64,000 nucleotides of DNA from the NCBI RefSeq assembly GCF_963662255.1, contig NW_026912197.1:186001-250000 (forward strand), read 5' to 3'. A model generated the notes under the pieces. That model made no database searches. It had not been told where the DNA came from and saw only the letters and a program-made list of their open reading frames with translations. Positions 1 to 7,910 of the stretch are shown in pieces (position 1 is the first letter of the stretch; each line of letters begins with the position of its first letter). A program made the position numbers and the translations under genes. The DNA comes from Cinclus cinclus. Taxonomy: Eukaryota; Chordata; Aves; Passeriformes; Cinclidae.

Positions 1-117
1 CTTGACAGGTGTCATTTTGTAGGGCGCGTTTGGGCCTCCGATGGCAGCCAGGTTTGGAGGAGGGGGTAGCTTTGGTCTGGGAGAAATCCTCGTCCTTATG
101 GAATTTTTGTAGGCAAA

Positions 118-132
118 AGCCCTGGACGGGCT
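118..132 (+). other. Short hairpin at unit end: AGCCC-TGGAC-GGGCT
   Basis: AGCCC (118-122) and GGGCT (128-132) are perfect inverted repeats around a 5-base loop. The variant arms CCAGGACGGGCT and CCTGGACGGGCC keep at least four of the five pairs, as does CCTGCATGGGCC, because only the loop and the outermost pair change. It lies just before the junction where the 9-bp duplication arose. Confidence 0.4.
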
Positions 133-133
133 G

Positions 134-142
134 CAGGTAAGT
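134..142 (+). promoter_or_regulatory. Perfect match to 5' splice-site consensus (subset of units)
   Basis: CAG|GTAAGT is the full eukaryotic donor consensus. I find it in about 19 units: near 134, 1,103, 2,657, 5,572, 8,103, 9,071, 11,411, 12,763, 13,932, 14,901, 17,825, 19,178, 20,347, 21,316, 25,400, 28,710, 45,173, 48,875 and 61,073. Nearly all other units read CAG|GCAAGT, the form used by minor GC-AG introns. Acceptor-like TTTTTGTAG|G and ATTTTGTAG|G occur in each unit. Use in splicing would require transcription, for which there is no evidence here. Confidence 0.3.
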
Positions 143-190
143 TGACTCCGAATGGAGGCACTTTTCCCCAAGAAGCCAAACTCAAGAGCC

Positions 191-203
191 CACTTGGCAG
201 ATG
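191..203 (+). promoter_or_regulatory. Paired E-box-like hexamers
   Basis: CACTTG (191-196) and CAGATG (198-203) both fit CANNTG and are separated by one base. The three frequent alleles of the second hexamer (CAGATG, CATATG, CAGGTG) all keep CANNTG. The exceptions are rare: CTGATG at about 17,305 and 23,720, and GAAGATG at about 13,027 and 19,442. The AACCCACAATGCAG subfamily loses the first hexamer. Six-base motifs like this are common by chance, so a regulatory role is only a possibility. Confidence 0.25.
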
Positions 204-242
204 TCATTTTGTAGGGCGCGTTTGGGCCTCTGATGGCAGCCA

Positions 243-258
243 GGTTTGGAGGAGGGGG
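243..258 (+). other. Two-tetrad G-quadruplex-prone tract (one per unit)
   Basis: GGTTTGGAGGAGGGGG has four G runs (2, 2, 2, 5) with loops of 3, 1 and 1 bases, a pattern able to form a two-layer G-quadruplex on the + strand. It overlaps the CTCF-like motif. The GTTAGG variant removes one G from the second run and should weaken it. Formation in cells is not shown. Confidence 0.4.
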
Positions 259-262
259 CAGC
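248..262 (+). promoter_or_regulatory. CTCF-like core motif (one per unit)
   Basis: GGAGGAGGGGGCAGC matches the right ten positions of the commonly used CTCF core (AGRKGGCRSY) fully and two of the five positions to their left, 12 of 15 in all. It lies in the G-rich box of almost every unit, so the array holds roughly 300 such sites on the + strand. In about 31 units the C of GGCAGC is T (GGTAGC), which would weaken the match. Binding is inferred. The two cytosines usually expected at the left end of the core are missing. Confidence 0.35.
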
Positions 263-344
263 TTTGGTCTGGGAGAAATCCTCGTCCTTATGGAATTTTT
301 GTAGGCAAAAGCCCTGCATGGGCCGCAGGCAAGTTGACTCCGAA

Positions 345-3300
345 TGGAGGCACTTTTCCCCAAGAAGCCAAACTCAAGTGCCCACTTGGCATATGTCATT
401 TTGTAGGGCGCGTTTGGGCCTCCGATGGCAGCCAGGTTTGGAGGAGGGGGCAGCTTTGGTCTGGGAGAAATCCTCGTCCTTATGGAATTTTTGTAGGCAA
501 AAGCCCAGGACGGGCTGCAGGCAAGTTGGCTCCGAATGGAGGCACTTTTCCCCAAGAAGCCAAACTCAAGAGCCCACTTGGCAGATGTCATTTTGTAGGG
601 CGCGTTTGGGCCTCTGATGGCAGCCAGGTTAGGAGGAGGGGGCAGCTTTGGTCTGGGAGAAATCCTCGTCCTTATGGAATTTTTGTAGGCAAAAGCCCTG
701 GACGGGCTGCAGGCAAGTTAGGCATGTTGGCTTTGAAAGGAGGCACTTTTCCCCAAGAAGCCAAACTCAAGAGCCCACTTGGCAGGTGTCATTTTGTAGG
801 GCGCGTTTGGGCCTCCGATGGCAGCCAGGTTTGGAGGAGGGGGCAGCTTTGGTCTGGGAGAAATCCTCGTCCTTATGGAATTTTTGTAGGCAAAAGCCCA
901 GGACGGGCCGCAGGCAAGTTGACTCCGAAAGGAGGCACTTTTCCCCAAGAAGCCAAACTCAAGAGCCCACTTGGCAGATGTCATTTTGTAGGGCGCGTTT
1001 GGGCCTCCGATGGCAGCCAGGTTTGGAGGAGGGGGTAGCTTTGGTCTGGGAGAAATCCTCGTCCTTATGGAATTTTTGTAGGCAAAAGCCCTGGACGGGC
1101 TGCAGGTAAGTTGACTCCGAATGGAGGCACTTTTCCCCAAGAAGCCAAACTCAAGAGCCCACTTGGCAGATGTCATTTTGTAGGGCGCGTTTGGGCCTCT
1201 GATGGCAGCCAGGTTAGGAGGAGGGGGCAGCTTTGGTCTGGGAGAAATCCTCGTCCTTATGGAATTTTTGTAGGCAAAAGCCCTGGACGGGCTGCAGGCA
1301 AGTTAGGCATGTTGGCTTTGAAAGGAGGCACTTTTCCCCAAGAAGCCAAACTCAAGAGCCCACTTGGCATATGTCATTTTGTAGGGCGCGTTTGGGCCTC
1401 CGATGGCAGCCAGGTTTGGAGGAGGGGGCAGCTTTGGTCTGGGAGAAATCCTCGTCCTTCTGGAATTTTTGTAGGCAAAAGCCCAGGACGGGCCGCAGGC
1501 AAGTTGACTCCGAATGGAGGCACTTTTCCCCAAGAAGCCAAACTCAAGAGCCCACTTGGCAGGTGTCATTTTGTAGGGCGCGTTTGGGCCTCTGATGGCA
1601 GCCAGGTTTGGAGGAGGGGGCAGCTTTGGTCTGGGAGAAATCCTCGTCCTTATGGAATTTTTGTAGGCAAAAGCCCTGCATGGGCCGCAGGCAAGTTGAC
1701 TCCGAAAGGAGGCACTTTTCCCCAAGAAGCCAAACTCAAGAGCCCACTTGGCATATGTCATTTTGTAGGGCGCGTTTGGGCCTCTGATGGCAGCCAGGTT
1801 TGGAGGAGGGGGCAGCTTTGGTCTGGGAGAAATCCTCGTCCTTATGGAATTTTTGTAGGCAAAAGCCCAGGACGGGCCGCAGGCAAGTTGACTCCGAAAG
1901 GAGGCACTTTTCCCCAAGAAGCCAAACTCAAGTGCCCACTTGGCATATGTCATTTTGTAGGGCGCGTTTGGGCCTCCGATGGCAGCCAGGTTTGGAGGAG
2001 GGGGCAGCTTTGGTCTGGGAGAAATCCTCGTCCTTATGGAATTTTTGTAGGCAAAAGCCCAGGACGGGCTGCAGGCAAGTTGGCTCCGAATGGAGGCACT
2101 TTTCCCCAAGAAGCCAAACTCAAGAGCCCACTTGGCAGATGTCATTTTGTAGGGCGCGTTTGGGCCTCTGATGGCAGCCAGGTTAGGAGGAGGGGGCAGC
2201 TTTGGTCTGGGAGAAATCCTCGTCCTTATGGAATTTTTGTAGGCAAAAGCCCTGGACGGGCTGCAGGCAAGTTAGGCATGTTGGCTTTGAAAGGAGGCAC
2301 TTTTCCCCAAGAAGCCAAACTCAAGAGCCCACTTGGCAGGTGTCATTTTGTAGGGCGCGTTTGGGCCTCCGATGGCAGCCAGGTTTGGAGGAGGGGGCAG
2401 CTTTGGTCTGGGAGAAATCCTCGTCCTTATGGAATTTTTGTAGGCAAAAGCCCAGGACGGGCCGCAGGCAAGTTGACTCCGAAAGGAGGCACTTTTCCCC
2501 AAGAAGCCAAACTCAAGAGCCCACTTGGCAGATGTCATTTTGTAGGGCGCGTTTGGGCCTCCGATGGCAGCCAGGTTTGGAGGAGGGGGTAGCTTTGGTC
2601 TGGGAGAAATCCTCGTCCTTATGGAATTTTTGTAGGCAAAACCCCTGGACGGGCTGCAGGTAAGTTGACTCCGAATGGAGGCACTTTTCCCCAAGAAGCC
2701 AAACTCAAGAGCCCACTTGGCAGATGTCATTTTGTAGGGCGCGTTTGGGCCTCTGATGGCAGCCAGGTTAGGAGGAGGGGGCAGCTTTGGTCTGGGAGAA
2801 ATCCTCGTCCTTATGGAATTTTTGTAGGCAAAAGCCCTGGACGGGCTGCAGGCAAGTTAGGCATGTTGGCTTTGAAAGGAGGCACTTTTCCCCAAGAAGC
2901 CAAACTCAAGAGCCCACTTGGCATATGTCATTTTGTAGGGCGCGTTTGGGCCTCCGATGGCAGCCAGGTTTGGAGGAGGGGGCAGCTTTGGTCTGGGAGA
3001 AATCCTCGTCCTTCTGGAATTTTTGTAGGCAAAAGCCCAGGACGGGCCGCAGGCAAGTTGACTCCGAATGGAGGCACTTTTCCCCAAGAAGCCAAACTCA
3101 AGAGCCCACTTGGCAGGTGTCATTTTGTAGGGCGCGTTTGGGCCTCTGATGGCAGCCAGGTTTGGAGGAGGGGGCAGCTTTGGTCTGGGAGAAATCCTCG
3201 TCCTTATGGAATTTTTGTAGGCAAAAGCCCTGCATGGGCCGCAGGCAAGTTGACTCCGAAAGGAGGCACTTTTCCCCAAGAAGCCAAACTCAAGAGCCCA

Positions 3301-3365
3301 CTTGGCATATGTCATTTTGTAGGGCGCGTTTGGGCCTCTGATGGCAGCCAGGTTTGGAGGAGGGG
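345..3365 (+). repeat. 8-unit higher-order repeat (1,554 bp), nearly two copies
   Basis: The sequence from about 345 to 1,811 recurs at about 1,899 to 3,365, a shift of 1,554 bp. This equals six 192-bp plus two 201-bp units. Long junctions fall at about 718, 1,303, 2,272 and 2,857, so spacings alternate between 585 bp (3 units) and 969 bp (5 units). Within the matched stretch I noticed one clear difference, AAAAGCCCC at 1,084 against AAAACCCCT near 2,638. The ends are set by mismatching variants (AATGG against AAAGG on the left, GGCAGC against GGTAGC on the right) and are accurate to some tens of bases. Confidence 0.85.
717..917 (+). repeat. Representative long unit (201 bp)
   Basis: This is a long unit in which the junction reads AGGCAAGTT followed by AGGCATGTT and then GGCTTTGAAAGG. 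The extra 9 bp are an imperfect copy of the 9 bp just before them. The rest of the unit aligns with the short form. I count 80 long junctions in the window, first near 717 and last near 63,228. Spacings are 2, 3, 4, 5, 7, 8, 9 or 11 units, and these spacings are what define the higher-order repeats. On the minus strand the junction GTTAGG places a TAA stop in an otherwise open frame. About half of the long units also carry the AACCCACAATGCAG block in place of AGCCCACTTGGCAG, which marks a distinct subfamily. Confidence 0.95.
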
Positions 3366-6300
3366 GTAGCTTTGGTCTGGGAGAAATCCTCGTCCTTATG
3401 GAATTTTTGTAGGCAAAAGCCCAGGACGGGCCGCAGGCAAGTTGACTCCGAAAGGAGGCACTTTTCCCCAAGAAGCCAAACTCAAGAGCCCACTTGGCAG
3501 ATGTCATTTTGTAGGGCGCGTTTGGGCCTCCGATGGCAGCCAGGTTAGGAGGAGGGGGTAGCTTTGGTCTGGGAGAAATCCTCGTCCTTATGGAATTTTT
3601 GTAGGCAAAAGCCCAGGACGGGCTGCAGGCAAGTTGACTCCGAATGGAGGCACTTTTCCCCAAGAAGCCAAACTCAAGAGCCCACTTGGCAGATGTCATT
3701 TTGTAGGGCGCGTTTGGGCCTCTGATGGCAGCCAGGTTAGGAGGAGGGGGCAGCTTTGGTCTGGGAGAAATCCTCGTCCTTATGGAATTTTTGGGGGCAA
3801 AAGCCCAGGACGGGCCGCAGGCAAGTTAGGCATGTTGGCTTTGAAAGGAGGCACTTTTCCCCAAGAAGCCAAACTCAAGAACCCACAATGCAGATGTCAT
3901 TTTGTAGGGCGCGTTTGGGCCTCCGATGGCAGCCAGGTTTGGAGGAGGGGGCAGCTTTGGTCTGGGAGAAATCCTCGTCCTTATGGAATTTTTGTAGCAA
4001 AAGCCCAGGACGGGCCGCAGGCAAGTTGACTCCGAAAGGAGGCTCTTTTCCCCAAGAAGCCAAACTCAAGAGCCCACTTGGCATATGTCATTTTGTAGGG
4101 CGCGTTTGGGCCTCCGATGGCAGCCAGGTTTGGAGGAGGGGGTAGCTTTGGTCTGGGAGAAATCCTCGTCCTTATGGAATTTTTGTAGGCAAAAGCCCAG
4201 GACGGGCTGCAGGCAAGTTGACTCCGAATGGAGGCACTTTTCCCCAAGAAGCCAAACTCAAGAGCCCACTTGGCAGATGTCATTTTGTAGGGCGCGTTTG
4301 GGCCTCTGATGGCAGCCAGGTTAGGAGGAGGGGGCAGCTTTGGTCTGGGAGAAATCCTCGTCCTTATGGAATTTTTGGGGGCAAAAGCCCAGGACGGGCC
4401 GCAGGCAAGTTAGGCATGTTGGCTTTGAAAGGAGGCACTTTTCCCCAAGAAGCCAAACTCAAGAACCCACAATGCAGATGTCATTTTGTAGGGCGCGTTT
4501 GGGCCTCCGATGGCAGCCAGGTTTGGAGGAGGGGGCAGCTTTGGTCTGGGAGAAATCCTCGTCCTTATGGAATTTTTGTAGGCAAAAGCCCTGCATGGGC
4601 CGCAGGCAAGTTGACTCCGAAAGGAGGCACTTTTCCCCAAGAAGCCAAACTCAAGAGCCCACTTGGCAGATGTCATTTTGTAGGGCGCGTTTGGGCCTCC
4701 GATGGCAGCCAGGTTTGGAGGAGGGGGCAGCTTTGGTCTGGGAGAAATCCTCGTCCTTATGGAATTTTTGTAGGCAAAAGCCCTGCATGGGCCGCAGGCA
4801 AGTTGACTCCGAAAGGAGGCACTTTTCCCCAAGAAGCCAAACTCAAGAGCCCACTTGGCAGATGTCATTTTGTAGGGCGCGTTTGGGCCTCCGATGGCAG
4901 CCAGGTTTGGAGGAGGGGGCAGCTTTGGTCTGGGAGAAATCCTCGTCCTTATGGAATTTTTGTAGGCAAAAGCCCAGGACGGGCTGCAGGCAAGTTGGCT
5001 CCGAATGGAGGCACTTTTCCCCAAGAAGCCAAACTCAAGAGCCCACTTGGCAGATGTCATTTTGTAGGGCGCGTTTGGGCCTCTGATGGCAGCCAGGTTA
5101 GGAGGAGGGGGCAGCTTTGGTCTGGGAGAAATCCTCGTCCTTATGGAATTTTTGTAGGCAAAAGCCCTGGACGGGCTGCAGGCAAGTTAGGCATGTTGGC
5201 TTTGAAAGGAGGCACTTTTCCCCAAGAAGCCAAACTCAAGAGCCCACTTGGCAGGTGTCATTTTGTAGGGCGCGTTTGGGCCTCCGATGGCAGCCAGGTT
5301 TGGAGGAGGGGGCAGCTTTGGTCTGGGAGAAATCCTCGTCCTTATGGAATTTTTGTAGGCAAAAGCCCAGGACGGGCCGCAGGCAAGTTGACTCCGAAAG
5401 GAGGCACTTTTCCCCAAGAAGCCAAACTCAAGAGCCCACTTGGCAGATGTCATTTTGTAGGGCGCGTTTGGGCCTCCGATGGCAGCCAGGTTTGGAGGAG
5501 GGGGTAGCTTTGGTCTGGGAGAAATCCTCGTCCTTATGGAATTTTTGTAGGCAAAAGCCCTGGACGGGCTGCAGGTAAGTTGACTCCGAATGGAGGCACT
5601 TTTCCCCAAGAAGCCAAACTCAAGAGCCCACTTGGCAGATGTCATTTTGTAGGGCGCGTTTGGGCCTCCGATGGCAGCCAGGTTTGGAGGAGGGGGCAGC
5701 TTTGGTCTGGGAGAAATCCTCGTCCTTATGGAATTTTTGTAGGCAAAAGCCCTGGACGGGCTGCAGGCAAGTTAGGCATGTTGGCTTTGAAAGGAGGCAC
5801 TTTTCCCCAAGAAGCCAAACTCAAGAGCCCACTTGGCATATGTCATTTTGTAGGGCGCGTTTGGGCCTCCGATGGCAGCCAGGTTTGGAGGAGGGGGCAG
5901 CTTTGGTCTGGGAGAAATCCTCGTCCTTCTGGAATTTTTGTAGGCAAAAGCCCAGGACGGGCCGCAGGCAAGTTGACTCCGAATGGAGGCACTTTTCCCC
6001 AAGAAGCCAAACTCAAGAGCCCACTTGGCAGGTGTCATTTTGTAGGGCGCGTTTGGGCCTCTGATGGCAGCCAGGTTTGGAGGAGGGGGCAGCTTTGGTC
6101 TGGGAGAAATCCTCGTCCTTATGGAATTTTTGTAGGCAAAAGCCCTGCATGGGCCGCAGGCAAGTTGACTCCGAAAGGAGGCACTTTTCCCCAAGAAGCC
6201 AAACTCAAGAGCCCACTTGGCATATGTCATTTTGTAGGGCGCGTTTGGGCCTCTGATGGCAGCCAGGTTTGGAGGAGGGGGTAGCTTTGGTCTGGGAGAA

Positions 6301-7875
6301 ATCCTCGTCCTTATGGAATTTTTGTAGGCAAAAGCCCAGGACGGGCCGCAGGCAAGTTGACTCCGAAAGGAGGCACTTTTCCCCAAGAAGCCAAACTCAA
6401 GAGCCCACTTGGCAGATGTCATTTTGTAGGGCGCGTTTGGGCCTCCGATGGCAGCCAGGTTAGGAGGAGGGGGTAGCTTTGGTCTGGGAGAAATCCTCGT
6501 CCTTATGGAATTTTTGTAGGCAAAAGCCCAGGACGGGCTGCAGGCAAGTTGACTCCGAATGGAGGCACTTTTCCCCAAGAAGCCAAACTCAAGAGCCCAC
6601 TTGGCAGATGTCATTTTGTAGGGCGCGTTTGGGCCTCTGATGGCAGCCAGGTTAGGAGGAGGGGGCAGCTTTGGTCTGGGAGAAATCCTCGTCCTTATGG
6701 AATTTTTGGGGGCAAAAGCCCAGGACGGGCCGCAGGCAAGTTAGGCATGTTGGCTTTGAAAGGAGGCACTTTTCCCCAAGAAGCCAAACTCAAGAACCCA
6801 CAATGCAGATGTCATTTTGTAGGGCGCGTTTGGGCCTCCGATGGCAGCCAGGTTTGGAGGAGGGGGCAGCTTTGGTCTGGGAGAAATCCTCGTCCTTATG
6901 GAATTTTTGTAGCAAAAGCCCATGACGGGCCGCAGGCAAGTTGACTCCGAAAGGAGGCTCTTTTCCCCAAGAAGCCAAACTCAAGAGCCCACTTGGCATA
7001 TGTCATTTTGTAGGGCGCGTTTGGGCCTCCGATGGCAGCCAGGTTTGGAGGAGGGGGTAGCTTTGGTCTGGGAGAAATCCTCGTCCTTATGGAATTTTTG
7101 TAGGCAAAAGCCCAGGACGGGCTGCAGGCAAGTTGACTCCGAATGGAGGCACTTTTCCCCAAGAAGCCAAACTCAAGAGCCCACTTGGCAGATGTCATTT
7201 TGTAGGGCGCGTTTGGGCCTCTGATGGCAGCCAGGTTAGGAGGAGGGGGCAGCTTTGGTCTGGGAGAAATCCTCGTCCTTATGGAATTTTTGGGGGCAAA
7301 AGCCCAGGACGGGCCGCAGGCAAGTTAGGCATGTTGGCTTTGAAAGGAGGCACTTTTCCCCAAGAAGCCAAACTCAAGAACCCACAATGCAGATGTCATT
7401 TTGTAGGGCGCGTTTGGGCCTCCGATGGCAGCCAGGTTTGGAGGAGGGGGCAGCTTTGGTCTGGGAGAAATCCTCGTCCTTATGGAATTTTTGTAGGCAA
7501 AAGCCCTGCATGGGCCGCAGGCAAGTTGACTCCGAAAGGAGGCACTTTTCCCCAAGAAGCCAAACTCAAGAGCCCACTTGGCAGATGTCATTTTGTAGGG
7601 CGCGTTTGGGCCTCCGATGGCAGCCAGGTTTGGAGGAGGGGGCAGCTTTGGTCTGGGAGAAATCCTCGTCCTTATGGAATTTTTGTAGGCAAAAGCCCTG
7701 CATGGGCCGCAGGCATGTTGACTCCGAAAGGAGGCACTTTTCCCCAAGAAGCCAAACTCAAGAGCCCACTTGGCAGATGTCATTTTGTAGGGCGCGTTTG
7801 GGCCTCCGATGGCAGCCAGGTTTGGAGGAGGGGGCAGCTTTGGTCTGGGAGAAATCCTCGTCCTTATGGAATTTT
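2775..7875 (+). repeat. 15-unit higher-order repeat (2,915 bp), 1.75 copies
   Basis: About 2.2 kb from 2,775 recurs from 5,690, a shift of 2,915 bp. This equals eleven 192-bp plus four 201-bp units minus one base. The missing base is the TTGTAGCAAAAG deletion at about 3,997 and again at 6,912. Both copies share rare marks: TTTGGGGGCAAAAG before two long junctions, and GGAGGCTCTTTTCC. Copy-specific changes are CCATGACGGG near 6,919 and GGCATGTTGACTCC near 7,711. Confidence 0.85.
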
Positions 7876-7910
7876 TGTAGCAAAAGCCCAGGACGGGCCG
7901 CAGGCAAGTT
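7861..7910 (+). other. Single-base deletion allele TTGTAGCAAAAG before a long junction
   Basis: The usual TTGTAGGCAAAAG has lost one G at about 7,880. The same deletion occurs 18 times (about 3,997, 6,912, 7,880, 10,410, 13,710, 16,432, 20,125, 22,848, 24,209, 31,219, 33,548, 34,324, 37,220, 39,732, 47,300, 53,120, 55,632, 63,200). In 16 of the 18 the next junction is the 201-bp type. It shifts the reading frame each time and is a useful tag for tracing duplications. Confidence 0.85.

Larger units (their letters stand above)
141..332 (+). repeat. Representative short unit (192 bp)
   Basis: This is a typical short unit, running from the junction GTTGACTCC to the next one. Hand count gives G 60 and C 44 of 192 (54% GC, + strand G-rich). 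It has five CpG where about 14 would be expected from composition. Blocks in order are: the junction; a pyrimidine tract CTTTTCCCC (161-169); a CACTTGGCAGATG box (191-203); TTTTGTAGGG (207-216); a G-rich box (243-258); and TTTTTGTAGGCAAAA (296-310). The last block has T5 and A4 runs 6 bp apart. About 248 of the 328 complete units are of this length. Common variant sites are AATGG/AAAGG after the junction, CAGATG/CATATG/CAGGTG, CTCCGA/CTCTGA, GTTTGG/GTTAGG, GGCAGC/GGTAGC, and CCTGCATGGG/CCTGGACGGG/CCAGGACGGG. Confidence 0.95.
205..400 (+). repeat. Internal ancestral half-repeats, offset about 90 bp
   Basis: Four blocks in the unit recur in the same order about 89-92 bp further on. They are TTTTGTAGG (207 and 297), GCAGCCAGG (236) with GCCGCAGG (322), GGAGGGGGCAGCTTT (251) with GGAGGCACTTT (346), and GGAGAAATCCTC (272) with AAGAAGCCAAACTC (about 362). 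This suggests the 192-bp unit grew from a dimer of about 90 + 102 bp that has since diverged. The TTTTGTAGG match is exact. The others are loose and were aligned by eye. Confidence 0.45.

Noticed and set aside
159..170. NF-kappaB/NFAT-like site in GGGGAAAAGTG (minus strand)
   Set aside because: It is a short, low-information match without supporting neighbours, so I give it no weight.
296..310. Assignment to avian microchromosome satellites from the T5-6bp-A4 pattern
   Set aside because: T and A runs a few bases apart are described for some bird satellites, but the pattern is short and I could not match any known unit, so no taxon is assigned.
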